In this document: in pieces, positions 18,192 to 28,315 of the stretch | Numbering within the stretch: the first letter of the stretch is position 1 | Layout: every line of letters starts with the position of its first letter | From: Niabella ginsenosidivorans | GTDB taxonomy: Bacteria > Bacteroidota > Bacteroidia > Chitinophagales > Chitinophagaceae | Direction of reading: 5' to 3' | Length of the DNA stretch: 64,000 bases | NCBI RefSeq assembly: GCF_001654455.1 | Contig: NZ_CP015772.1 | Coordinates: 4,898,001-4,962,000 of the forward strand | The notes under the pieces: generated by a model | What the model saw: only the letters and a program-made list of their open reading frames with translations | Told to the model about the DNA's origin: nothing | Databases searched by the model: none | Made by a program: the position numbers and the translations under genes

Positions 18192-19859
18192 TTAATGATC
18201 CTCATCAGGATCTTTTTCCCCGTTGCCCGGCCATTTGATGGCAGGATTGTATTTGGGATTGGCTGCCGGCATTTTTGCCCCTACGTCTTTGCGCCATTGG
18301 TGTAGCATGGATTGCAGCTCACCGGCCTTTGCTTTTTCAGTGGCCGCCAGATTGTGCTGCTCATAGGGGTCCTCCTTAATATTGAACAGCTCCACCGTAT
18401 TGTTTTCAAAATATTCGATCAGCTTATAATCGCCATACCGGATGGCACCACCCGGGCTTTGCGCCCCGTGATTGCTGTAATGCGGGAAATGCCAGAACAG
18501 CGGTTTATTCTTTAACTGCTGCGCCTGCTGCTCATTTCCTTCCAATAAGGGCACAAGGCTGGATCCGTCAACCCCATTCTGCCCCCTTGGCCGGGCTCCT
18601 AAACCAACCATATCCAGGATAGTCGCATAAAAATCCGTACTGATGACCGGTATGTCAGAATGAGCGCCCGGCTTTGTATGCCCGGGCCAGTAGATGATCA
18701 GCGGCTCCCGGATACCGCCTTCATACAGCCACCCTTTACCGCCCCGTAAGGGATAATTAGAAGTAGAAAAGGCTTTATCTGCATCACAAACGGAAACATT
18801 GCGCGCCGGGTTCCCGAAATTGGCAGCCGACATGCCTCCGTTATCCGAGAAAAAAATAATGATAGTATGATCTTCGATCCCCAACTCTTTTACCTTGTCT
18901 ACCACTCTACCGAAATTTTCATCCATATTTTCCACCAGTGCGGCAAACTGCGGATTGTCCTGTCTTTGTTTGATCTTAACGGTCCGGTCGGCAAATACCT
19001 TTATTCCCTGGTGTTGGCCATCATTCAGGCGTTGATTAAGCTGGTCCCTGGTAAAAGCGGCCGGGTCATCAGGGTTTCCTTCCAGTATAAAAGGTAAGGA
19101 ATCTTTTTTGGGCAGCTTATTCTTCTTTTTTTCATATTTGACCACCAGATCTCCACGCCCCTGTATGGGATCGTGCACCGCAAACTGGGCAAGGTAAAGG
19201 AAAAAGGGGCGCTCCCGGTTCTGCTCCATCCATTTCATGGCCTCGGTAGTAAGCCGGTCTGTAAGGTATTCTCCTTTTGGGCCGCCTTCAAGCCCTTTCA
19301 TATCAAAGGGAGAAAAATAGGTGCCGTTGGGCCATCCTTTATTGTATTGGGGCACATGCACATCAAAACCCTGTTTTTGGGTGGAAGCGGAGTCTTCTCC
19401 CAGGTGCCATTTCCCGTAAACAGCCGTTGCATACCCGTTTTCTTTCAGCACCGCAGGCAGGGGGTTGGCATTATAAGGCAGGTGCTGTTCAGACCGTACA
19501 TTCTTTAATTTCTGAAAGGAAAAATCCTTTCTGCCCGGCAACCAGTCTGTAAGACCAAGGCGTGCGGGGTACTGGCCGGTAAGAATGCTGGCCCTTGTAG
19601 GGGAACAAACCTGGCAGGCAGCATAAGCCTGTGAAAAACAGAACCCCTGTTTTGAAAAGTTATCAATATGCGGCGTTTCATAAAAGCTGCTTCCCTGGTA
19701 CCCCAGGTCTTTCCAGCCCAGGTCATCGGCCAGGAAAAAGATGATGTTCCATTTTTTTGCCGGTGAACCGGTTGAAGGCCGATGAGCAGACTGGCTGTAA
19801 ACAATGCTATCAGTAAATAATAACGCAGGCAGTATATACAATACAATCCATTTTTTCAT
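18192..19859 (-). CDS. Secreted sulfatase
   Basis: This 555-aa protein has a signal peptide (to VYSQS). It is an S1-type sulfatase with metal ligands D45-D46 (FFLADDLGWKDLG) and the full formylglycine signature C85-S-P-T-R followed by ASILTGQYPARLG. Further conserved segments are YGKWHLGE, FSDNGG and LRGGKGWLYEGGIREP. It resembles arylsulfatase A/N-sulfoglucosamine sulfohydrolase-type enzymes of Bacteroidota polysaccharide loci. It follows SusD by 65 bp. Together with the PA14 sulfatase it implies a sulfated substrate. Confidence 0.94.
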   Translation of the reverse strand: MKKWIVLYILPALLFTDSIVYSQSAHRPSTGSPAKKWNIIFFLADDLGWKDLGYQGSSFYETPHIDNFSKQGFCFSQAYAACQVCSPTRASILTGQYPARLGLTDWLPGRKDFSFQKLKNVRSEQHLPYNANPLPAVLKENGYATAVYGKWHLGEDSASTQKQGFDVHVPQYNKGWPNGTYFSPFDMKGLEGGPKGEYLTDRLTTEAMKWMEQNRERPFFLYLAQFAVHDPIQGRGDLVVKYEKKKNKLPKKDSLPFILEGNPDDPAAFTRDQLNQRLNDGQHQGIKVFADRTVKIKQRQDNPQFAALVENMDENFGRVVDKVKELGIEDHTIIIFFSDNGGMSAANFGNPARNVSVCDADKAFSTSNYPLRGGKGWLYEGGIREPLIIYWPGHTKPGAHSDIPVISTDFYATILDMVGLGARPRGQNGVDGSSLVPLLEGNEQQAQQLKNKPLFWHFPHYSNHGAQSPGGAIRYGDYKLIEYFENNTVELFNIKEDPYEQHNLAATEKAKAGELQSMLHQWRKDVGAKMPAANPKYNPAIKWPGNGEKDPDEDH

Positions 19860-19924
19860 CTGTTTATTTTTTATTTTTTTTAAAGATCATTGTATCCCGG
19901 CGAACAGGATTCCCTGCTGATCAA

Positions 19925-21532
19925 TTACCAGCCCGGGTTCTGTGTCAGGTTAGTGTTCAGCTCTCTTTCTTTCTGGGGCACCGGCCACAAATAATTCTTA
20001 TTGTCCCAAACCTGTGTCCAGCCGGGCACTTCTATTGTCTGCAACTGTCCCTGATCATCCTTATAAGTAATACCATATACTTTACCAGGCATAACTTCCC
20101 CGGCAATCTTCCAGCGCCGGATATCAAAAAAGCGTTGCCCTTCAAAGGCCAGCTCCACCATTCTTTCATGCCGGATGATGTTCTGCAGCTGTGCCTGTGA
20201 TTTGCCGGTTGTTATTGCCGGCTGGTTTACATCAGCACGCTGCCTTACTTTATTTAAGGCATCATAAAGCTTTTCATCCAATTGGTTCAGTTCTGTCTTA
20301 GCTTCCGCAAACGTCAGCAGCACCTCTGCATAACGTATCAGGATGAGGTTAATGCCGCAATTACCGGGATGGGCAAGATCTTCTTTGTTCACATACTTTT
20401 TAACATTGAAGCCTGTTGGGGAAACCACAAAGGATGAGCCAACGGCATCACCTGTTTTACTGTCTGGCAGCGAATTAAATATTTTACCATTGGGCAGGCT
20501 GTCTCCCGGAACAAATACGGAATACTGCAGCCGCGGATCACGGTTCTTATACGGATCGGCCGGGTCATACCCGCTGCCAGGATCGGTAATAGCTGCACCG
20601 TTTTTCATTTCATAGGCGTCCACTATTTTTTTGGTCGGCACCCATTTGCTGTTTGCATTCACACTGCGCGGCGCCAGTGCCTGAAAAATACTGTTGGAAT
20701 AAACATCCTGAACATACTGGATATCCAGGATCACTTCCGGGCTGTTTTCTGATTGATAACTGAACAACGTTTTATAAGAAGGCAGTAAGCTGTAAACGCC
20801 CAGATCCATTACCTGCCGGGCAGCATCGGCGGCCTCCTGCCAGCGGCCGGCGTAGAGCATTGCCCTGGCTTTCAACGCCAATGCCGCTCCTTTTGTAAAC
20901 CGTCCCACATCGCTTTGTTTAACGGGGAGCACTGCTGCGGCGGCATCCAGTTCGCTGGCAACAAAATCCCAGACTGCTTTAGCCGGGTCGCGGGTAACCC
21001 GCCGGCTTTCATCCACTGTTAATTCTGAAGTAACCAACGGAACATCTCCAAACAAAAACACCAGCTGGTAATAAAAATAACTTCTCAGGGCCCTTACCTC
21101 TCCTTTCAGCCGGTCAATAAGGGCAGGGTCTGTTACTTCTATCTTATCCACATTGGCCAGGAAGCTGTTGGCCGCGCGGATGCCCGCATAATTCCGCGTC
21201 CAGTCACCTGAAATACGGCTGTTTAATGCGTTGAACTGGCCCTGGGAAATAGAGGCTTCCTGCGGGCCCGTTGGGTTGGTAAACACAATATCAGACATAC
21301 AGTCCCAGCCTATAAAATGATCTGCATCCTCCGCCATATACGTATACACCGCATTGGCAGCAAGCACAGCATCTGTTTCTGTTTTCCAGAAGATCTCTGT
21401 TGAAATGCGATCGTTAGGAATCGTATTCAATAGATCCTTTTGGCACCCCCAAAGAAAAAGCAGCAGGAAAAGGACGCTCAAACTATTTACAGACTGTTTC
21501 ATTGTTTTTAATTTATTCTGTGAAAAAAACAC
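19925..21532 (-). CDS. susD: SusD/RagB-family outer-membrane glycan-binding lipoprotein
   Basis: This 535-aa protein has a lipobox (LLFLWGCQKD). N-terminal TPR-like helices are typical of SusD (FWKTETDAVLAANAVYTYM). The C-terminal half has LIRYAEVLLTFAEAKTEL, IRHERMVELAFEGQRFFDIRRW and the family-typical end YLWPVPQKERELNTNLTQNPGW. It captures glycans at the surface and caps the SusC transporter. It starts 6 bp after the susC stop, the usual arrangement. The glycan cannot be inferred from sequence. Confidence 0.96.
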   Translation of the reverse strand: MFFSQNKLKTMKQSVNSLSVLFLLLFLWGCQKDLLNTIPNDRISTEIFWKTETDAVLAANAVYTYMAEDADHFIGWDCMSDIVFTNPTGPQEASISQGQFNALNSRISGDWTRNYAGIRAANSFLANVDKIEVTDPALIDRLKGEVRALRSYFYYQLVFLFGDVPLVTSELTVDESRRVTRDPAKAVWDFVASELDAAAAVLPVKQSDVGRFTKGAALALKARAMLYAGRWQEAADAARQVMDLGVYSLLPSYKTLFSYQSENSPEVILDIQYVQDVYSNSIFQALAPRSVNANSKWVPTKKIVDAYEMKNGAAITDPGSGYDPADPYKNRDPRLQYSVFVPGDSLPNGKIFNSLPDSKTGDAVGSSFVVSPTGFNVKKYVNKEDLAHPGNCGINLILIRYAEVLLTFAEAKTELNQLDEKLYDALNKVRQRADVNQPAITTGKSQAQLQNIIRHERMVELAFEGQRFFDIRRWKIAGEVMPGKVYGITYKDDQGQLQTIEVPGWTQVWDNKNYLWPVPQKERELNTNLTQNPGW

Positions 21533-21538
21533 ACCGCT

Positions 21539-24500
21539 TTAAAATTGAATATTGACCCCTACAGTATACAACTGCGTCTGAGGATAGTAATTCTGTACAC
21601 CGGACATCGATTCTGGATCTATTTTCCAGTCGTTCAGCTTTGAAAAAGTGAGCACATTGGTGGCAGATATATACAGGTTTGCCTGATCAATAAATGCCTT
21701 TTTGATGAATCGCTGCGGCAACTGCCAGGACAGCTGAATGTTTTTGAACCTCAGGTAAGAGGCGTCAAGAACCAGCAGATCACTATTGGTCTGGTTCCGC
21801 AGATCCTGTTTTGTAGGCCGTGGAAAATAAGCGCCCGGGGTTTCTGGCGTCCAGTAATTGTCTTTATAGATACTGGGCACCATTCCTTCATAGTTACCTC
21901 CCTGGCCAAAGGCGCCGGCCATACGGATGCTGGATTTTGCAGCACCCTGCAACGAGATATTTAAAGCCACTGATTTATAGGAGAGGTTAAAGGCGCCGCC
22001 AAAAGTATACCTGGGAAACGTATTGCCCAGGTAGGTCTGGTCTGCCGCATCTATTTTATGATCATTATTCATATCCACATAGCGGACATCGCCGGCCTTG
22101 GCATCGCGCATATAAAACGGACCGGCAGCCGCTTCTTCATCTGACTGATACAATCCATTGGTCTTATACCCCCAGAACGCATAGATGGGATATCCTTCCT
22201 GTATGGTATAGCGCGGGTTTTGATCGGTACCATAGTAGAAGGGGCCCGTACCTGCCAGGTCCACCACCTCATTTTTATTAATGCTCAGGTTCAGGTTCAC
22301 CGCCAGGCCAAACTGCCCGAATTTATTAACGGAACCCGCCTGAAATTCCCATCCGGTATTATCAACCTTGCCTGCATTGCTGGGTCCGGCCTGCAACCCA
22401 AGGGTTCCCGGCACCGGAAGCGTAAGCAGGATGCCGGAAGTGCGTTTTTTATAATAGTCTACCGTAATATTCAACCTGCGGTTCAGCAACTGGGCATCTA
22501 TGCCCACATCTCCTTCCGTAGTTGTTTCCCAGGTAATATCAGGATTGGCCACCTGGGTTTGCACATACCCGGATACCGGGGTACCACCAAAGCTGTAGGT
22601 AACCTGGTGCAATGTTGGAAAATAGCTGTACAGCGCTACTGCCTGGTTGCCTGTTTGCCCCCAGGAACCTCTTATTTTAAGATCATTTACAATGTGTGCA
22701 ATACCATTCCAGAATTTTTCCTGTGATATACGCCAGCCCGCAGAAAAAGAAGGAAAAAAGCTGTATTGCTTATCTCCGGTAAACCGGGAAGAGCCGTCAA
22801 AGCGGGCATTGGTCTCAAAAAGATACTTATCGCGGAAGTTATAATTAAATCGCCCGAAGTAAGAACGCAATCCCCATTCCGCATCTGTTCCGTCATTATT
22901 TTTTGTAGCATCATCTGCGCCCTGGCCAATGGACTGAACATCGTTATTATAAAAGTTCTGACGATAGGCTTCCAGGTTGGTTGTTGTTGAAAGGATCTGG
23001 GAATAGCCCAACAGGAATTTTAATCCATGATCTGCTATTTTGAGCGAATAATTCAGGAGGTTATTTAATGTATATTCCCGGGCATTATCCCTGGATTCTG
23101 TAAGATTGTTAATAAGGTTGCGTTTTCTTACAATAGAAGAATCTCTTGTTTCCCAGGTGTTCTGGTATAGTTTTCCGCTAACATTGGTAACCCGGCCTGC
23201 AAACTGTGTGGTAAAATTCAATCCTTTAATAATATTCCAGGTTCCTTTAAGATTTCCTACAAGATAGTCTGAGGCCTGCCGGTTATACCCCCCTTTTCTA
23301 TCAGTAACAGCGGGTTATTGCCCTGGGTACCGCCTCCGTAATCCCCGTTGGGATATTGGGGAACTGCCCATATGCCGTTCTGCGTCATAAACTGGAAGAT
23401 GTTTGCCAGGCCATAAGGATTCAGGTTTTTTTCATACCGGTAATCCAGGTCGGCAGATACCGTAATTTTTGGTGAAACGGCAAAGTCTGTATTCACCCTC
23501 ATTTCAGTTACATTGGAATGTGTATTATCAATAATGCCTCCCTGGTCCAGGTAGCGGAGGCTCATCCTTCCCCTGAACTTTTCATTGCCACCGCTGACGG
23601 ACAAGGTATTGTTGATCTGTGGTGCCGTATGAAAAGCATAATTGTACCAGTCATACGGCAGGGGATAATGGATCGGATCTGCGGCATGGCCCTGAACATA
23701 TGCATCAATGTCCTCATCCCGGTAAGGTTTGGGCGGATTGGAGCCTACATTTTTATAGGCCAGGTTTTCCAGCTTCAGGTAGCTTTCCAGGTCCAGCGGC
23801 TCCGGGTTACTGACTGATTTCTGAACCGCATAATATCCGCTATAATTCACCACTACCTTTCCGCTTTTTGCCCTTTTGGTAGTGATCAGGATCACACCAT
23901 TGGAGGCCCTTGATCCGTATATAGCGGTGGAGCTGGCGTCTTTTAAAACAGACACGGATTCTATATCTGCCGGGTTAATATTACTGAACGGCTGTTCAAT
24001 ACCATCTACCAGAACCAGCGGAGCCACAGCTGCTCCGGAAAGATCTTCGCTGCTATATAAGGTATTGACACCCCTTAATACAATCGGCGTATTATTATTG
24101 CCCGGCTGCCCGCCTTTGTCAAGGATCGTAAGGCCCGGCAGCTGCCCCTGCAGCGATTGTTCCAGGCTGGTTACCGGCCTTCGTGTAAGGTCTTCACCGG
24201 AAATCTGGCTCACGGCACTGGTAAGGCTTACTTTTCTTTGTGTTCCATACCCTACCACAACCACCTCATTCAATGCATTTTCCAACGGGTCAAGCCTTAC
24301 CGTTAAAAACCCGCCGGTAGCCCGCAATTCCTGATCAGTATACCCTATAAAAGAAAAGACAAGCACCGTTTCCCTGTTGGGAACAGCAATTGAAAAACTA
24401 CCGGTACTGTCCGTAATGGTACCGGAGGAGCTGCCTTTTACCGTAACGCTTACGCCGCCTAATTGTTTCCCCTCATAATCTGTTACCCTTCCATTAACTA

Positions 24501-24609
24501 CAATGCGGGATTGCGCGGCTGTAAAGGCTTCGGGAAGCACCAGCAGTAATAACAGTACCGCAGCAGCAGGTATTAATTGTTTCATACACCATTTTTTAAT
24601 GAGTACCAT
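21539..24609 (-). pseudogene. susC: SusC/RagA TonB-dependent transporter, interrupted by a -1 frameshift
   Basis: The N-terminal 450 codons (24609 down to 23257) hold a signal peptide, a carboxypeptidase-regulatory-like domain (VNGRVTDYEGKQLGGVSV), the TonB-box region VVVVGYGTQRK and the plug (VLKDASSTAIYGSRASNG). The beta-barrel continues in another frame to 21539. The frame change falls at a homopolymer run, C6T4 on the plus strand (23288-23297). Adding one base restores EKGGYNRQASDYLVG and a continuous 1023-aa protein, the normal SusC length. This may be a sequencing error, a true null allele or slippage-based phase variation. It is otherwise well conserved. Confidence 0.9.
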
Positions 24610-24887
24610 TCCGGAAACGTCAGCACGCTTCCGTTTTTATTTTTCAGGGAGTGCGCTCATGAAGCTTCCCAATAAAAACTTGCTAATCTTTTTATAAGTC
24701 CGGGGATTAAAAAATCAAACAGTTTCCTTGCTAAAAAAAACACCTGCAACATCGGTCATCTTTACACGACCCAAAAGCCCAGTTCATCATTTAATACAGA
24801 CCTGTTTAGTTATTTATAAAAGTTTTTTCCAGTCTTATTATGCCTTTGTACTATCCGCATATCAACCAGTGAAAAAATTTGAGGCTA

Positions 24888-24930
24888 CAAAAATACCATT
24901 CCCATTTAGTCTACAAAATAAATAGACTAA
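24888..24930 (-). promoter_or_regulatory. Promoter and operator of the susCD train
   Basis: On the minus strand a -33 TTTG (24914-24917) and a -7 TATTTTTG (24888-24895) are separated by 18 nt, a near-consensus Bacteroidota promoter. The -33 element lies inside an 8-bp perfect inverted repeat, TTAGTCTA (24906-24913) and TAGACTAA (24923-24930). This is a plausible regulator site, for instance for the AraC-type regulator or a local activator. The leader to susC would be about 270 nt. No gene is seen between 24610 and 25108. Confidence 0.6.
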
Positions 24931-25108
24931 TATTTTTTTCGTTTCCCGGATCAATGCTTTATCATTTTTAAACAACGCTTTTGCAGCGCGGCCTCTGTTC
25001 CTTTCTGTTTTTTGTATGCTATTTCTTTTTCATTATCCCCCGGCAAGATTGTTATACTGCAACAACTTTTTTCAATACGGCAACCCGGTTTCTGCTATTC
25101 CTGCATCA

Positions 25109-26062
25109 TCACGTTTCCTTATCCACGTTACTGTACCTGCCGGGTTGCAGTTCCTGTGCAATCAGCTCTGTACGGTATGGTATGGAAGCTTGCGCCCCCA
25201 TCCGTGTTACGGAAATAGCGGCGCCCCCACAGGCAAAATCGACGGCCTCCTTAAGGCTTTTATTTTCCGAAACGGCTACAGCCAGCGCCCCATTAAATAC
25301 ATCCCCTGCAGCTGTTGTGTCAATGGTTTCCACCTTTCGTGTAGGCACCAGCGAGCAGGCACCGTTTTCACAGATAACGGCGCCCAGGGCACCCATGGTA
25401 ACCACTACATTTTTTGCGCCTTTTGAACAGATCCGTTTTGCTGCTTCTTCCGCAGATGCCAGGTCGGTTACCGTTATACCGGAAATCATAGATGCCTCCG
25501 TTTTATTGGGCGTTAATATATATACGGCTTCCAGCAGTTCCTGGCTGAGCACGTTGGCGGGAGCGGGATTCAGGATCACTTTTACCCCGTTCTGATGCGC
25601 GAATTGCACAGCAGCAGTTACCGTATCCATCGGTATTTCCAGTTGCACCAGTAAGATAGCCGCCTTGCTGATAGCATCCCGGGCACCGTCCAGGTCTTTG
25701 ACCAGCAGGTTGGAGTTGGCCCCGGAAGCCACCACAATGCTGTTCTCTCCCGCATCGTCTACTGTTATCAGTGCCACGCCGGAAGGGAGCTCTTCATCGG
25801 ACAGGATATACCGGGTATCAATACCCTCGTCACTGAAAAGCTGTATAAACTGCTTTCCAAAAACATCATTCCCCATCTTTGAAATAAAGGATACTTCTCC
25901 GCCCAAACGCGCTATGGCTACCGCCTGGTTGGCCCCTTTGCCCCCGGGGTTCATAAAAAAGGAACCAGATAAAACGGTTTCACCGGGAACGGGTATGTGG
26001 TTTGTTTTTACCACCATATCCATGTTGGAGCTTCCAACTACTACAATTTTTTTCTTTTCCAT
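25109..26062 (-). CDS. rbsK: Ribokinase (PfkB family)
   Basis: This is a 317-aa protein from the chosen start MEKKKIVVVGSSNMD. An upstream in-frame ATG at 26128 would add 22 unconserved residues. The PfkB signature 1 region is MNPGGKGANQAVAIARLGG. The C-terminal signature is IDTTAAGDVFNGALAVA with catalytic Asp in AAGD. It phosphorylates D-ribose or a related pentose in the cytoplasm. It lies upstream of susC on the same strand and, with the GRP permease and the ADP-ribosylglycohydrolases, gives the locus a ribose-scavenging signature. Confidence 0.92.
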   Translation of the reverse strand: MEKKKIVVVGSSNMDMVVKTNHIPVPGETVLSGSFFMNPGGKGANQAVAIARLGGEVSFISKMGNDVFGKQFIQLFSDEGIDTRYILSDEELPSGVALITVDDAGENSIVVASGANSNLLVKDLDGARDAISKAAILLVQLEIPMDTVTAAVQFAHQNGVKVILNPAPANVLSQELLEAVYILTPNKTEASMISGITVTDLASAEEAAKRICSKGAKNVVVTMGALGAVICENGACSLVPTRKVETIDTTAAGDVFNGALAVAVSENKSLKEAVDFACGGAAISVTRMGAQASIPYRTELIAQELQPGRYSNVDKET

Positions 26063-26214
26063 ATGCCTGCGATCGTTTACCAAAAATAGCGATCTGCCAG
26101 GGCGGTTTTCAAACCATTTTTTGAGCAATTATTAGTTCCTGATCAGGTTCTTTAATAAAAACCGAAACAGTAAACGATTAATTTATAGCAACTTATAACA
26201 ACATAATTTTTAAT

Positions 26215-26222
26215 TAATTTTG
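26215..26222 (+). promoter_or_regulatory. Candidate -7 box of the 26239 gene
   Basis: TAATTTTG matches TAnnTTTG and lies 16 nt before the ATG, giving a short leader. No convincing -33 element is seen. Confidence 0.4.
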
Positions 26223-26238
26223 AAAGACAACTTTATTT

Positions 26239-27750
26239 ATGACGCCCATTGCGCTGTTAAAACTGGTCAACTCTCTCTCTGGTGCCGAAAAAAGATATTT
26301 CAGGCTATACGCGGCATTCCAGGAGGGAGCAAAGGAATACGTACGCTTATTTGAATTAATGACCAGGAGCACAGTACCGGATATACGGAAACTGAAACAG
26401 GCTTTTCTGAAAGAAGCCCCGGAGGGCACCTGGGAAAACACCTGCAGCTACCTGGGTAAAACCCTTCTGGCTGCCCTGGTAACTGCAAAAAAAGAAAAGG
26501 ACGTTTTTATAGAGTTGCTGCAGCGGATACAGGAAGCCAAAATTTTAAAAGAACGCTCCCTTGAAGAAGAAGCGCTGAAGGTTATAAAAAAAGTGCACCG
26601 GAAAGCGGTGCAATACCAGTTGCCCTGGGTGGAGTATTATTGCCAGCGCTATATACTGAACCAGTATGCAGACAATAATTTTTCTGAACTGTCTGAAGCG
26701 GCCCTGGTAAAACTTCAAATGAACGGAAAGCATATTTTAAAAGGGTTTCATCATATCCATGATCATTATTCCCTGTATGAATTATTAAAATACCGCCTGA
26801 TCCACGGGGGAAAAGTGATCTCCGAGGAGGGCAGGAAAAAGCTCAATGATCTTATGCTGAGCGAAACGGTTCTGATTGCCAGCAAGTCAAAAAGCTTTAC
26901 TTCCCAAAAACTGCATTTATTGTTCCAGTCGTTCTTTTTTACGGACATCGGCGATTACACATCTGCATTAAAATCCTTTTATCAGCTGAATGCGCTTCTT
27001 GAAAAAAACGAGGACCTGCTTGATAAACCTCCGGTTGATTATCTTGAAGCCCTTAACGGCATTATCGACAGCCTGCGGATCCTGCACAATAAAACGGAGA
27101 TCCGTTACTACATCAGCAAGCTCAAAAAACTGGACCGTAATACTTTCCCGGAGTATTTCCGGTACCTGGTAAGAAAAACAGTGGCCCTACAGGAAATGGC
27201 CGGTTATTTATTGGGGGAGGAATGGGAAGCCGCCCTGCATTTTTTAAAAACCATCCCGGCAGATATCTTTCATCATTACGCAATGGTTGATGAAGAGAAA
27301 CAAAGCGCGCTTTATTTTTATGCCGGCCTGGTCCATTTTAAGAGCAGGGATTTCAAAAAAGCGCATCTGCTAATCCGGGAAGTGATGACGCAGTTCAAGC
27401 TTCCCAAACAGCTCATGATCAGCCGGGCCATACGGCTGCTGAATATTATTACCTATTATGAAAAAGGAGAGCTGCTGCACCTGGAGTATGAAATACGCTC
27501 TTATAAACGGTATTTTATGCAGCTGCGCCTGTTAAAAACAGAAAAGCTGTTATTCCGCATCATTGCGCTGACATCCGTGGGCAGCAAACGGTTACGGCTG
27601 ATGGAACCTGCTGCCAAAAAGATACTGACGGAGCTGCAGGAGCTTACCGCAAACCGGTATGAGCAGCAATTGCTCAATTATTTTGACTTTACCGGCTGGA
27701 TGAAAGAGCAGACCAATAACCTGCTGCAGCCGGTCATAACCGGGCATTAA
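26239..27750 (+). CDS. Helical-repeat protein of unknown function
   Basis: This 503-aa cytoplasmic protein has no signal peptide or membrane segment. It is rich in Leu, Lys and Glu and looks all-helical, with TPR-like periodicity (ALYFYAGLVHFKSRDFKKAHLLIREVM). Long proteins of this kind are common in Bacteroidota and have no assigned role. It diverges from the ribokinase gene across a 176-bp region. A scaffold or protein-binding role is only a guess from the repeat-like helices. Confidence 0.85.
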   Translation: MTPIALLKLVNSLSGAEKRYFRLYAAFQEGAKEYVRLFELMTRSTVPDIRKLKQAFLKEAPEGTWENTCSYLGKTLLAALVTAKKEKDVFIELLQRIQEAKILKERSLEEEALKVIKKVHRKAVQYQLPWVEYYCQRYILNQYADNNFSELSEAALVKLQMNGKHILKGFHHIHDHYSLYELLKYRLIHGGKVISEEGRKKLNDLMLSETVLIASKSKSFTSQKLHLLFQSFFFTDIGDYTSALKSFYQLNALLEKNEDLLDKPPVDYLEALNGIIDSLRILHNKTEIRYYISKLKKLDRNTFPEYFRYLVRKTVALQEMAGYLLGEEWEAALHFLKTIPADIFHHYAMVDEEKQSALYFYAGLVHFKSRDFKKAHLLIREVMTQFKLPKQLMISRAIRLLNIITYYEKGELLHLEYEIRSYKRYFMQLRLLKTEKLLFRIIALTSVGSKRLRLMEPAAKKILTELQELTANRYEQQLLNYFDFTGWMKEQTNNLLQPVITGH

Positions 27751-27791
27751 AGACCCGTCAGGAAAACGGGCAATCTTTTACCTTCCAATAA

Positions 27792-27944
27792 TTAATGATG
27801 CTGTTTAAAATACTGTATTTCCCTTTCGTGGTTTTTAGCCGCCTCCAGGGTATCAAATGTGCCCAGGTTCCTGCGCTTGTTTGTTTTCTTATCCGGGGTT
27901 CTTGAATAGATCCGGTATTTGCCTGATTTGAGTTTGCGTATCAT
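27792..27944 (-). CDS. Small basic protein (50 aa)
   Basis: The short frame starts MIRKLKSGKYRIYSR and continues with RRNLGTFDTLEAAKNHERE, ending in HH. It resembles the short proteins with a minimal AP2/integrase-N-like strand-helix fold found in many bacteria (RLYSR...R.NLGTF.S...A..HERAVQYFK). The coherent composition and this match support a real gene. The function is unknown; RNA or DNA binding is plausible from the basic charge. Confidence 0.75.
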   Translation of the reverse strand: MIRKLKSGKYRIYSRTPDKKTNKRRNLGTFDTLEAAKNHEREIQYFKQHH

Positions 27945-28133
27945 AACTGAAATAATTTAAAGAGTATAGTTATCAATAAACTTTTATTCTGTGTATAAAC
28001 ACACACTTTATTATTTACAATAAGCAAGCCGGAAAACAGCCCTGTACCGTCTTGTTTTATTAACCATCTGTTATAATTAGAGTTGTTTAAACTTATTTAT
28101 AGATTGCCCCGGGTTGGATTGCCCCGCAGGTCG

Positions 28134-28158
28134 CCCGGCTGAACGGCGTTCAGCCGGG
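28134..28158. repeat. Palindromic element, family C
   Basis: CCCGGCTGAAC-GGC-GTTCAGCCGGG is a perfect 11-bp stem with a 3-nt loop. Related elements lie at 49490-49514 and 51362-51385. The interval 27945-28315 holds no gene and otherwise shows no clear signal. Confidence 0.6.
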
Positions 28159-28315
28159 GGCAAAAAGCCTGGTAAAAAAAAACAACAGCTCCTTAAAACG
28201 GCGCTCCATAGGAGCGGACTGTTTGTTATTAACGCTAAACGTTTAAACAAATTCAATTATTTACAGCATAAGCACACGCCGTAAATGCTGTATATTTATA
28301 AAGAAACAGAACCTG

